Source: Straminergon stramineum (taxonomy: Eukaryota; Streptophyta; Bryopsida; Hypnales; Calliergonaceae). Taken from it: a stretch of 64,000 bases of DNA. The notes below the pieces were generated by a model that was given only the letters and a program-made list of their open reading frames with translations, made no database searches and was not told the DNA's origin. How positions within the stretch are numbered: position 1 is the first letter of the stretch; the number at the start of each line of letters is the position of its first letter. The translations under genes were made by a program, and so were the position numbers. The stretch covers positions 16,061,350-16,125,349 of the forward strand of contig OY987271.1 in assembly GCA_963920665.1 (NCBI GenBank). The letters are read 5' to 3'. Positions 49,904-61,728 of the stretch are shown here, in pieces.

Positions 49904-52251
49904 ATGGGGAAATGCTGTTGTATCGTCTTCCTTACCATCGCTGCAGCGATAGTACTCGCCGTCGCGATCGGCGTCCCCGTGGGCATCCAGAAAGCCAAGG
50001 AAAAGGTTCAGGAGTGGGACGACAAAGCCGTTGGCAACGCCTGTCAGCAAACATCCTATCCTTCCACTTGCAACCAGACCTTCTCCAACGGCGATCACCC
50101 CCGCGACTCCAACGGCATCACCCGCTTCTCCGTCGACTCCTCCGAAACCGGCGTGAACGACACCATGGCGTACGTCAACAACCTCAACTCCACCGACCCC
50201 AGCATCGCCGCGGCGCAAGTCGTCTGCGCTGAGACTCTCCAATCCGCCATCGAGGAGCTTCGTAACGCCTCGGCCACTCTCAACACTCTCCACAGCCTCG
50301 ACGCAACCACCCTCGACGACGTGAAAACGTGGGTGAGTGCGGCAATGGAGATGCACACGACATGTATCGACGCGTTCAAGGAGGTCGAGCTCGCGACGGG
50401 GCTCACCTTGGAGCAGAAAGCGACTTACACAGATCAGTTGCTCAGTAATGCGCTGGCTTTTATTAACGCCTTGGCGGAGTTCGGGACGAACTTGCTAGCG
50501 TGGCGACCCTCGGGGTTTAGTCTCCCGGATGGATTCAACTGGAAGGAGCTTCCGACGGTGACCATCCCCGACATTCCTGGGTTTGGGAATAGACGCTTGC
50601 TATCTACTGACGATAGTGAGGATGGATTTCCGAAGTGGATGGACGTGTCCTCGCGGCGAAGGCTGCTGCAGACGACGGAGGAGTATGATGTGGTGGTGGC
50701 GAAAGATGGATCAGGGAAGTACAAGACGATTCAAGCGGCGGTGGATGCGTACAAGGAGAATACGAAGCGAGTGGTGATTTATATTAAGGCTGGGGTGTAT
50801 AATGAGCAAGTGATTGTGCCGAAGAATGCGTGGTTCTTGACGTTCGTGGGAGATGGCGATGGGACGGTGATCACGGGGAACAGGAATGTGGCGCTCATGA
50901 AAGGGATGACCACGTTCTTGTCTGCCACTCTGAGTAAGTTCCAACTGCGCCCATGGAAATACATATAATCGCCTGGTGTTTGCTCTGGTTCTGCTAGGCT
51001 TGCTTTCAAGGTTGGTTTGTATTTTGTAAGTTCCGGGGTGTAAAACCCCATCATTTTTAGATTTATCAACAGAATTTAATACCTATTTGTCCTCCTTTAT
51101 CAGCTCTAAATCTACTAATTTTGAGAGAAATGGCTATCCAGTACACATATCCCTCTCCTCCAGACTAAAACATTAAATATTGGACATCTATGACTCCCTC
51201 AAAGAGTGAGGAGGACAGGGGTATTCCTTTTTCCAAATTCATTGTGCCTTCTGACAATGCAAGCTTCTCTAAGTGACCAAGAGAGGGATATATCACTAAA
51301 AATCCTCCTATTTTCTAACAGTAATGCACCCAGCGGCAATGAAATCTCAGTAGAGGGGGTACTTAAATCTAACATTGATTTCCTTTTAGTCTCACAATGC
51401 CAGTCCACATTTCCAAATTCCAAGAGATTGGCAGTTTTCCAGTCACTCATCTACGTTATAGAGCACTTAATATTCACTTGATAGTCCCTCTTAAAGGATT
51501 TTCCAGCAAAATTGGTCTGACGAGAGATTGATTGACAATGTTTTTCCTCTTGCTTCCAGTTGTGCAAGGCAAGAACTTCGTCGGCAAGTCCTTCAAAGTA
51601 GAGAACACGGCCGGCCCCGACGGCCACCAAGCCGTCGCCTTCCGGGGCTCCGCCGACATGATCTCCATGTACAAAGTGACCTTCGACAGCTACCAAGACA
51701 CCCTCTACTGCCACACGTTCCGCCAGTACTTCCGCGAGTGCACCGTCCAAGGCACGGTCGACTTCATCTTCGGCAACGGCAACATCGCCTTCCAATCTTG
51801 CAACATCATCGCCAAGAAGAGCACGCTCCTCGGGCAACAGAATACGTTCACAGCGCAAGGGCGAACCGATCCCCACCAGAGCACGGGTCTGGCGTTTCAA
51901 AACGCCGTGTTCGATGGAACCTTGGAGCTTAAAAGCTCCGTGGCGCAGTTCAAATCTTACCTTGGGAGGCCATGGAAACCGTATTCCGTGTGTGTGATCA
52001 TGAAGTCGCAGATCACGGAAGCGATTGATCCCACGGGGTGGTTACCTTGGAATCAATCCAGCTTTGGGTTGTACACTTCGTACTTTGCGGAGTATCAGAA
52101 TACTGGAGCGGGATCTTCGCTCGCGAAAAGAGTTTCGTGGTCGCATACTGTGAAGGATGCCAAGACGGCAAACTCGTATCAAGCTAATAACTTTGTTCAA
52201 GCCAACAACTGGGTGCCTGCTAGTGGCGTGCCTCTCACTCCGACCTTGTGA
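49904..52251 (+). CDS. Pectin methylesterase pro-protein (PMEI-PME), two exons
   Basis: It removes methyl groups from cell-wall homogalacturonan. Exons 49904-50933 and 51560-52251 are joined across a GT-AG phase-1 intron; the product is 573 residues. Residues 1-30 are MGKCCC followed by a hydrophobic segment, acting as signal anchor. The PMEI-like inhibitor domain (about 45-200) keeps the four cysteines C47, C56, C108 and C154. Processing motifs NRRLL (229-233) and RRRLL (251-255) precede the catalytic domain (about 258-573). Catalytic motifs: GVYNEQV near 297-303, QAVAF with Q367, QDTLY with Q389 and D390, DFIFG with D411, LGRPW with R480. All expected active-site residues are present, so an active enzyme is predicted. 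Several N-glycosylation sequons lie in the pro-region. A paralogue starts at 62619. Codons are far richer in GC than the surrounding DNA. Confidence 0.95.
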
Positions 52252-55006
52252 TGATGAGCTCACATGGAGAGTATGTTTCTTTGGTTTGCGGGTTACAGTT
52301 TATTACTGGTTCCCATTTATGCCAATGATTTGAACTGATTATCAGGGACCTCGTGCGAAATCGTTCTGGGAAAGGTCTGATATTGTTGAGATGGAAACGA
52401 GGATGAACGCCCTGTGGCTTCAGCTGGAGGAGATTGGCTTTGTCTGGTTAGTTTGCCGGATGGTACTGTACAATGTTTGTAGAGGAGAAGATGAATATGG
52501 GCTGTTGCTGTCACCAACTTTAGGGGTTGGGAGCCACTAGTTGGTGAGGAATGTGTCTGGGGTTTGTGAGCTGTATCTTGATTCATCAAATTGTGGAATT
52601 GATGCATCCAGGGTAAGCGGCCTGCCAGTACTTCGGATGAGAGTACTCAATGGAGGAGAAAAACTTTAAATTCTTGTTACCAGAATGTATTCTCTGATTT
52701 GCCGGATTGACTTCGAAGTTGGGTGGTTGGCTAGCTTAGAATACGTCTGGGATTTTTCTGATGAACCAAGAGGATTCTGTTGCCTGGTGACTTGGCACAA
52801 TGTTGGATTCCGCCTGAGGTCTTAGATTCTTGGTATGTTTGATGGGTAAGCTAGTGATGGACATTGTTGAACGCACAAGGAGGTTATTTAGTAAAAATAT
52901 TTCCCTTTACAACACTTAACTAGACAATATTTTTAGTGTCGTTAATTAATTGACACCCTAAGAATGATCATTATAGGGTTTCATTTCTGCCGTGTCATGT
53001 AGTGCATGTAAGGCTCTAATGCTGTTCACTGCTTCCTTGTTGATCACCGTGATTTCTAGCGCATGGGCTGGACTGCAGACATAGACATATTCAATAGCTT
53101 GTAGGCTTTTGCAGATTATGAAGCCTTTGTGAGATTATGAAGCCTTTCAGGTGGCTGTGCTGGACACCCAAAGGGAGTGGTTACATATTTTACAGATTAC
53201 CTTAACTGGCTTATTGAAATGTGCGACTAAGTAATCACAGTTTTAGGCAATGAGGCATCTGACTTTGGTTTGCGCTTCAGTGTTTTGAGTTGTGTTGGCT
53301 CGAACGATTGAGGCAGGGGCCTGGGAAACAGCTGGGAAGTAGAGCTTCAGCTGCAACCAAAAGTGTGAAGAAACTCTGATTATGTATTTTGTGGTCTCAA
53401 TGCAGGTGTATAATGTGTTATTCATTCTTGCTCACTGAGGCTTAAATATAAAAATAAAAAAAAGGGTATAAAAGTTGAGCACACTGTTTATTCGCTCAAA
53501 AATCAGCATCCTTGAGTATTGTCTGAAGAGTATTGAATATTTTAAGCGCTGTAACTTAATCTGGAGAACATACCTGGTGATTTATACTAATCCAATCCTA
53601 AAATAAAAACTCAATGCTATGAAATTTTGGAAATTACGCTGATGTTGATGATGAACATCTGCTTACCATTCTTGAAACTACGTCATCAATTCCAGCCTGC
53701 CCTTGAAACAATGCCATGACAGAATAATCCACATGAGATTAATCTATAGCAGCAGAAAGCAAACGAAGAATACAGTAGTCTATGGCGATTTGCTGTGTTG
53801 GTGTCCTGGGCGTCCTTTCCACCTCTTCACGGCCTTAAACGACATTTGAGGTCTTGGGAGGCCTGCTAAAACTTGGATTTCAGAACCTTCCCTAAATGGG
53901 GATCATGTAGCCTGTTCAAATGATCAATCAATGACAAACTTCTGCCTCCTCAATGTCATGGGCAACCACTATTCAAATTTTTTTTAATCAAACTTTCCAA
54001 TGCAAAAATTAAAAATTCAAATTGTGATTCATAACTCAAGACTTGGATTGATAGATGCATCCTGAGAGAACAAAGAGAATGATATCAAGGAAGTTCACAT
54101 GTAATTGAGTACTGGAGGAGTTTTCTTGAAGATTGTCTAGCGGAAACCCAACCCCTCAGGAGCTGGGTCTGTCATTAAAATTGAGGGTTAAAATTGACTT
54201 GCACAGTTACAAGATGTAGGAAGCTTCAACTTCAAAGAAATCACTATCACCCATGCAGTTTCCTACAGTTTTAAGTGAATCATACTTAGCCAAAAAAATA
54301 CCCCAGTCCTTGGCGATTGAGTCTCACTCTTTGGTATTAAAATCTCTTTGTTTATAGAAAAAAACAGCTCTCCTGAATTCTCTTGCAAATTATGGTCAGT
54401 TACTTGCAGACATTGGAGAGTTTTGCAAGTCATAAAAGAGTGAGGCTTTCAAAATGAACATATAAGTTAGCCCACCATGGATCTCACTGCAGTTTACGGT
54501 ACTAACTTCCATTCAAGTCTCTCAAACTCTAGTCACACAGTTCTTGAATTGGAGACAGTAAATCTAGATGAGCCTTCAGAGGTGTCAAGGTTAAGATCTG
54601 GACCCATTGATAGATTTGGCGGAATCAATAAAATTCCTCTTCTCAAGTTTGAATTGCACCTGCTACTAGTGATCTGTAGATGTTCATAGCCAACTCAGTT
54701 TTTTCAGGATCATATGTTGTCAGGAAACTACCTTCACTCACTTTTGTACTCAACAAATGTATCAATTTGCAGTTATTCAAATTGCAGTTATTGGTATTTT
54801 TGTCATAGGCTATGCTATTTAGTGTATTGTGTGTAGTGTATTATAGCTTGTGGCGATCGACCTTGTCATTGTGTAATTGTTGTATGAATCAGTGAAACAT
54901 GCAATAACAAATCATAGCATACCTCATGCAATTACTCAATCTAGATCATAGCTCGTTCTTTCAATGAAAAGAGTAATGTGATGATGGAGTTTGGAAGTAA
55001 GTTTTT
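52252..55006. other. 3' flank of pectin methylesterase 1, no further gene supported
   Basis: The first several hundred bases are GC-intermediate and probably include the 3' untranslated region. A 70-codon frame from the ATG at 54477 has no recognised domain and is not called. From 54921 the sequence is homologous to 57311-57399. Confidence 0.4.
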
Positions 55007-55235
55007 TTAACCCTTAAAGGATGCTACAGCTATTTTTTAGTCGATGAATGACATAGAATCCGTAAATGTAGGACAAAAGTGCAATTATTCATCCTCGGAA
55101 TTTTGTGTGAAGATGGGAGGTCTTGTACAATAGTTTGACTTCCAAGGAGTGCTTCTGGATTTTTCTAAACCAATGATTCACATGATACCAAAAGGGATGA
55201 TTTTCACAATCATTAGCTCCTTTTGTAAAGATTAA
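55007..55235 (-). mobile_element. TTAA-flanked family B element at a site whose empty version is present
   Basis: It is 229 bp between TTAA at 55007-55010 and 55232-55235, in the same orientation as 27408-27639 (blocks TGTAGGACAAAAGTGCAATT, then TTCATCCTCGGAATTTTGTG). Flanking DNA on both sides matches 57311-57460, where a single TTAA (57400-57403) stands in place of the element plus its two TTAAs. Confidence 0.85.
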
Positions 55236-55240
55236 GGAAC

Positions 55241-56471
55241 TTAACCCTTAAAAACCCAAGGGGGTCCTCTCTCCAAAACCACCTCAAACTACCATTTACT
55301 TTGAACAAAATTTTTATTTTTATTCTTTGAAATTTTCACACAACATGTGCTTAAGGAGTAGCTGTAAGGCACAACAATTTTCATAACTTTTGACTACATG
55401 GTTAAAAAGTTATTGTATTGTATGTAATTTTCATTCTTTCATGGATAGCTTGGGTAGTTAAAAAATTTCTTAAAAATCACTTTTTGAAGAAACAAAAATT
55501 TGGAATTGGATTTTCAGATTTATATATATGTGGAAAGTATGGCATCATTATATTTTCATTAATGAGATGAAAGTTATGAGGAGTTTTAGTTTGTGGGTAG
55601 TTATGGATTATCTACTCTAAAATAAACTTTGAAGTCCTTTAATAAATTCAATTTTCAATATTTTTGGAAAAAACAAACATAGAATGTAAATTATTTATTA
55701 CAAAATTCCAACGATTGAAATTGGCATTTTTTAATTCCATAACTAAATTCTTAACAATTTAATGGACACTTTCATTTAAGTGGCAGTATTCCATGTGCCA
55801 TTTTTTAGACCACACAGTCTAAATTGTCAAAGGAACATCTAGGAGGACACATGTAGATTTCAAAAATCTAGAAATGGTATAGATTTTAGACCATGTAGTC
55901 TAAACCATCTATAATATGTCTAGGATAAGTCTAGATTTCTAGCATCTAGAATGGTTTTAGATTTCACACTACACGATGTGAACCTTAGAAGTGCCAAAGT
56001 AGCAAAATGGCCTACCATTTGAATGGAATACCACCATTGTAATGAAATTGACCATTTTAGTATTTTGAATCATTCTTAACTTTTACTTACTATTTTTTTC
56101 CTATATGTTGTACAATTCCAAATGATTTGAAAATTTTCAAGCATTTAGCTTACTTGCCTTGAAGGATGAATCCAAAGAAGCACCACCATTTTGGACATTT
56201 TTTCATACAAATGTAACCTAGTGAAGAGCAACTACCCAATTTTTTGCAATGCCAAAAAAAGGGGTTTTGTCCATTCAAACACTAATATCTTGCAATCTAC
56301 ATAGTAGAAATTTCTGAAGTTTTTTCATATCTTTTCAAGCTGGCATACTACAAGATACTATGATTGCATATCTCCTAAAATGTTTTTTTTCTAAAATTTC
56401 ATACTTGCACTAGAAATAGTAGTTCTAGAGCATTCATATTGAAAGCATAGTCAAGGAACTTCAAGGGTGAA
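55241..56471 (+). mobile_element. TTAA-flanked family C element carrying a nested insertion
   Basis: The left end is TTAACCCTTAAAAACCCAAG and the right end is decayed (TCAAGGGTGAAT). The interior follows family C: the CTACTCTAAAATAAACTTTG block, GTATTTTGAATCATTC, and the TATCTTGCAATCTACATAG block. It is interrupted at 55762-56055 by a different element. The first ~60 bases resemble 57405-57470 more than other family C copies. Confidence 0.65.
55762..56055. mobile_element. 294-bp MITE nested in a family C element, TTTA duplication
   Basis: The ends ATGGACACTTTCATTTAAG and, inverted, ATGGTCAATTTCATTACAA continue into TGGCAGTATTCCAT and TGGTGGTATTCCAT, about 34 bp of imperfect terminal inverted repeat. 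TTTA occurs on both sides (55758-55761 and 56056-56059). Uninterrupted family C copies read ACAATTTAGTATTTT with one TTTA, which gives the exact pre-insertion sequence. Internally TTTTAGACCA-CA-AGTCTAAA units form further dyads. Confidence 0.85.
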
Positions 56472-57310
56472 TCCCTAGTACATTGAGGCACATTCTTGAC
56501 ACAAATTGTGAAAAATTGTTACTTTTCAAGGCATGAGAAAAAAAATGATTTTTTTCCCCTCAAAATTCAACTATACAAATTTGTATTAGACTACTATAGG
56601 AATATGTGGAAAAAATTTCAAAAACTTTGACAACATGGATTTAAAGATTACAGCATTTGAAGTACGATGAATTTTTTTTTGTAACCTTGTCTAACAAGGC
56701 CAATAGACTGTATAGATGGTTATTTTTTGGACATTTGCATCTTGTATTATATAAATTACATACCTAACAAATTTCAAAATTACAAGAGGAGTTTTGCACA
56801 TATTCTCTCAAAAGTTCAAGGCAATAAAACTTTTGATTTGGGCACTTGATCAAGAAAAAAATTATATTCCCACTTAAGGGATATATGTTCACACTTTATT
56901 TCAAAATTTGAAGAACATTTGTTAAAAAATAATATTTTATGCACCTATTCAAGATCAATTGTTGGTACATTCAATGGTCATTTATTCCTTTAGGGATTAA
57001 TCCCTAAGTGCCCAAGGCATGTTCATTGAAATCTAGACTTTTTTGAACTCATTCTAATCAAACCATCACCTAAAACAAGATCCACAAAAATTGACCATAG
57101 TGATCAGTAGTGGAGACAAGCTCGAGGTTGTAGGGGAAAAGACAAATGATTTCACTATATTATTGAAAACATTATAATAGTCAAACATGGCAACCTTTCA
57201 TTTGGGGGAGGCTAGATTTGAAGCATTAGGGCACTCATAGGTTACAGAACTTAATCCTTAAAGATTCAAGGGTGTCCTCCTTCCAAAAACATGCATGAGG
57301 AAGTCTTAAT
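56472..57310. other. AT-rich intergenic DNA with decayed elements
   Basis: TTAATCCCTAAGTGCCCAAG near 56998 resembles the solo end near 25511 (both continue AAATCTAGAC). Another left end, TTAATCCTTAAAGATTCAAG, is near 57250. No gene seen. Confidence 0.45.
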
Positions 57311-57470
57311 GTACCTCACATAATATTCAATCTAGCCATCATTGCTCATTCTTTCAATCAAAAGAATATTGTGATGGTGGAGTTTGGAAGGAAGTTTTCT
57401 TAAAGAACTTAACTCTTAAAGACCTAAGGGGTTTCTCCCTCCAAAACCACCTCAAATTGCCATATTTCTA
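57311..57470. repeat. Duplicate of 54921-55300 without the element (empty site)
   Basis: TCATTCTTTCAATCAAAAGA through AGTTTGGAAGGAAGTTTTC matches the left flank of 55007-55235, then a single TTAA at 57400-57403, then AGAACTTAACTCTTAAAG matching the right flank. The family B element is absent. This is the ancestral arrangement of the insertion site. Confidence 0.8.
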
Positions 57471-59369
57471 AAAATCAATCTATAATTTTATCTTAGAATT
57501 TTTTTTCAAAAAATCTGCCTCAATAATCTTATTTACTACTATCAAATTAGTAAACCCTGAAGTTTACAAAGAATTTGATTGAGTGGATTTTGATGGATTT
57601 ATCTATTATCAAAGTTCCATTTTTAAAGATATTGTTTGTTTTTTCTTAGGAAGAATGACTCAAAGGAGCCATCATTTCATAAAAAAAATTCCCAATTAAA
57701 GATTTTCTTCTTAATCCCTTAAGTCGCATTGCTCCTAGACATCATTCACAATCATAGTTGTCAATGACAATTGCTCAAGTATCCAAATAATTAATTGAAG
57801 TTGGATAGGTTCAACATGCTTTGATGATTAATTAATTGAACTTAGCAAATGTGATTCTCCACATGCCTAAAAGCAAAAAGATTCATTTCTTTTCCTATAT
57901 AATATTTTTTTGAAAAAATAATATCTCCAAATTCGTAGCATCTATTTTTAGAAATACCTTTTATCAACCCTAATCACTAGTTTACAATATAACTTACAGA
58001 TAGAGAAGGATGCTCATTTAGTGACGATTTTTTCAATGTGTGTATTTTTATTGAGTGCCTAGGCCACCTCAAGTCATTGTGATTGGTCCTCAAAAAAGGA
58101 GGGCCCTACTCAACTAAAGAAAAAGGGCCCCCCCTTTTAGACTACTCGACTCAACCATAGAAAGTACACATGTAGAACAGATTTCCTCACTTGCTCAGTG
58201 TTCGTTGACTTGTTCCAAGCTTCTTATTGGGAGCGGCTGGAGGCTGGCGGCGACAGCCCTTCAGTTCCAGCCGCAACCTTCCAGCTGCAGGCTTTCGGTG
58301 CAAGTCGCTTTGGACTTGCCCAACACTTGCGCCATCACCAAGATTTCCACTCGGCCAGCTGCACTCTGACTGAAGGCGCCGCACCCAACTGGCGCTCGCA
58401 AGTGAGACCTGTGGGAGGCCTTGCAAGATATGCATGGACTTGTCTGGAGCACCGGAACCCTAAATTCCTGGGATTTAAGGGTTAGGGCTAAGGGAGAGAA
58501 CTGCCCTCATGGAAATCTTGTACTATCAGTGCAGGTTTCAGTCAGAGCTTGCAGAAACACTCATTCACGGAGGCTTCATAAATCATGACAAACCAGAACT
58601 TAACTGCAGGAGAATGTATAGAACAAACAAACAAACAAATTCAAGGTCAGTGCAATTATCCCTGTTGTTTTTGAATGAGGTCAGTTCTTAGCTTCAGAAA
58701 GAATCTGCCATCTTGCTTTCCAGAAGCAACATCCGTTGTAAACGTTGCAGTACCGAAACCCTAAATCCCGGGCATTTATGTAGAGAGAACCGCCCCGTCT
58801 GCGAAGTAATTATGTCCGTGTCTGCAGGTCCTAGTCAGTGCTTGAAATTATCTGACTTTCGGAGACTTCATACAATGGGGAACAAAATTGGAAGAGAATC
58901 ATGTGGAAGCAAAACAGCCAGTGCCAAAAAAAACTATTGTATGCGGTCAATTGAGCTTGGTAGATTCGCCACTAAAGAATAGGCGATCGGGGTGCATGCT
59001 CTTGTTAGTGCCTGCAATTACCTGACTCCCGGGGACTTTATAACAATCGGGAACATAATTCAAAGACAATCGTACGTAAGCAGAGAATTACAGGTCAGTG
59101 CCAAAAGACCTGTTGCCTTCAGTCAAGCTTTCAAATGAGCTTGGTAGATTCGCAGCAATAGAATCGGCCATCATGCTTTCCATCCGGTTGCAGGCTTGCA
59201 GCAGCAGCAATCGTCCCTGACATCGGGTTCTGAAGTACGCCTCTGAACATGCAAGGTACAGTACTGTGCAGGCCGAGCAGCAACCAGTCAACATCCGCAG
59301 AGAACGAACACGGAAGGATCGGTACTGTACCGTATCATGCTTAAGCTAACAATGCGAAGCACGACGACA
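57471..59369. other. AT-rich spacer passing into a GC-richer region at 58.2 kb
   Basis: From about 58170 the sequence becomes GC-richer and resembles transcribed or leader DNA (for example two GGAACCCTAAATTC/GAAACCCTAAATCC phrases near 58453 and 58757). No frame with recognised domains was found on either strand. Confidence 0.35.
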
Positions 59370-59555
59370 CTACTCCCAATGAAGCTGGGCAAAGTAAGCA
59401 ATCTCTTCACCAGGCTCATAGTCTAATGCCAGAGAGAGCAAAAGTTCACAGACAAAAGAAGTCGTGGCATATCGTAGGATTTTCGTATCTCTGACAGGAA
59501 AAAGCGCAATTACTTCGAACTGGTTGGTGTTCATGTTGACAATACATCCTAACAT
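59370..59555 (-). CDS. Small unidentified open frame, 61 codons
   Basis: The frame runs from ATG at 59555 to TAG at 59372-59370. Its composition is protein-like: FEVIALFP, then CELLLSLALDYEPGEEIAYF near the C terminus. A strong splice acceptor (TTTTTCCTGTCAG, ending 59491) lies inside it, so it could instead be the last exon (59490-59370) of a longer minus-strand gene whose other exons I could not find. Family unknown. A weak plus-strand donor AAAGGTAAGA near 59742 shows the opposite strand could also be transcribed. Confidence 0.3.
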   Translation of the reverse strand: MLGCIVNMNTNQFEVIALFPVRDTKILRYATTSFVCELLLSLALDYEPGEEIAYFAQLHWE

Positions 59556-60004
59556 AAATCAGGAATTCTTCTTCGAAAGAAATGTCGCACAATTACAACA
59601 CACTAAACAGACGCTAATTGGAATAAAGACATTCGAAGAGAAAACGTTCAAACATGAAGATGAGATTGGGTGAGTCAAACACAGAGAGTGTTCGAAAGAG
59701 AAGATATTGGCAGGAGCGGCGTCGAAATTGCCGTGAGAGCAAAGGTAAGATGCGTTCAAAAGCATCGTGAATGATTACCGTGCAGAATTTGTTTTTGGTC
59801 CTAAACCCGAAACCCTAAAAAAACACCTAACCGCGTTCCAAGTGGATTAGTGGATTTAAGTGCCGCGGGGTACCTAAGCAGTCAACGCTTCTGGATTTTA
59901 GTATAAGTCCGCCACAACCGGAAGAAAACCTCTCATTTGCGTCAAAAGATAAGGAAAGTCTGCACTCTGCAACAAAATTTAGCCTTTGTGTCCCAGTGGA
60001 AAAG

Positions 60005-60276
60005 ATGGCGACAATTGCGAGACGTTAATTCCCCCCCTCCAGCTGAAAGGGGGGCCTGCGTGGCAGTCGCGTGGGTCCCTTCCCCGGCTCTCAGATTGCG
60101 ACCCGGCTCCTATCTTTGGGCAGCCAGGCCAAAGAAGAACTCGGCCGCCGAACGTGTTGTCCTTTCGTCAACGCTCCAGATCCGATTTTCTCGGTCTGGC
60201 ATCGAAGATGTCTCCCTCGTCGTTGCCTTCTCCTCCCACTTGCCTGAACTCCTCTCCCTCGTCGCCGTTTGTGCAA
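60005..60276 (+). repeat. Left arm of a large inverted repeat
   Basis: GC-rich segment matching the complement of 61729-62022 with small indels; shared blocks include CGAGACGTTAATTC, GGGCCTGC-TGGCAGTCGCGT and ATCCGATTTTCTCGGTCTGG. An ATG at 60208 opens a Ser/Pro-rich frame ending at a CAG-GT donor-like site near 60324, so the arm may contain a first exon. Function unknown. Confidence 0.75.
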
Positions 60277-61728
60277 TTCGTGACTGTCGGGGATGAATTT
60301 GCAGTATGTGGATTGCAAATGCAGGTTTTTTGAAATTTTATGTTCTCGTTCTTTGTGGAATCCTTCCTTTTCGGTTGCTCGCCATGTTTATCCAATGGCG
60401 CAAATTGGAAGTGCTAGTTCTTATGTTGATTCATTGGTGTGGGACGACACACTGGTTTTCATGCCATTTGCAGGCAACAATCAAGTTCAAATATTTTTTG
60501 GAGTATGTCTTGATGTCCAACAGCCTTGGCCTAACTTCCAAATGGCATCACCTGAGACTTGTTTACCTCTTGGCCATCCTAATTTCTTTCCTCTGGATTT
60601 CTTTGGATTTCTTTCCTAGTGGTTGCTGGAACCATTCATATAATTGATTGTGGGAATTTGGTTGTGGGAATTTGGCTACTAAAGTACTGTAAATTAGCAT
60701 GAGAAGCATGTGTCTAAATGATTGAGGATGGAAAATCATAATGAGGCATTGGTCATGGCTTGTTCTGATCTTCTATTTCACTACTCTCAAGTTCAACAAA
60801 TGTTTGCATGCCACATTTTGTGTCAATCTCATGAGAGTCAATGATAATGAGAATTAATTTCATTTTTATTCGAGCTCATAATTTTACAAGAGATTAGTTG
60901 ACCTCAAGAACACAAATGGCCAGTGGTGCAGCAATGACGTGCTTGATTGTTGTGCATGTAGCGACACAAGTTTTCCAATTTCTTTTAAAAAGAAACATTG
61001 AATGTGAATCATTGTAGAGCTCACAACGATGATTTACAATTACACCACTGTAAATGAAAATGTATTACAAATTGTTCACGTAGACATCTCCATAGTCAAG
61101 CAATACTGGTCAAACCTTAGCTTGTAATTAAATATATTTTTTTAATGAGAACAGACTACATTTCACAAAACCATATTAGCGACACCAATTCCTCGTTTTT
61201 CAATATTTATCACACGGTAGTTCTATTCTATTGCATGTATATTTGCACAATATTTTGTATTGTAGATCTAGAAGAGGAATATAAAAAGTCCTTATTTGTT
61301 TTCAACCCATAATTAGGTTGGAAATCTTGATTTTGTTAATATAAGTTCCAATATGATCATAGCTGGGGTAAAGCAAATTGGAGTAATATAGTCAAGAATT
61401 CCATCCAATGGTTGGATTGGGTGCACCAAAAATTTGAAGTTGACCACTACAAAATGGATTCTTAATAATAGTAATCGCTTCTAGGCCGCGATTCATGGCC
61501 ATAATCCCTCAACCTGCAAAGCCCATCCTCGTTTACAAATTCTGGAGATTTTTCAGTAATACAATCAAGAGAGAACCAAGAAATTGTTGTCATTTACAAG
61601 ATTCACGACATTTCACTGAATGGACCTCCTCTTCTGTCAATTTGCAAACATGCAAACAATCTAATAAACTCAAACTCAAACTTGCGCAAAGATTCAACAC
61701 CCATTCATGAGATAAAAAGAAATTAATA
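60277..61728. other. Spacer of the large inverted repeat
   Basis: AT-rich for most of its length, with no gene recognised. The plus-strand frames at 60293-60647 have no known domain. Confidence 0.4.
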
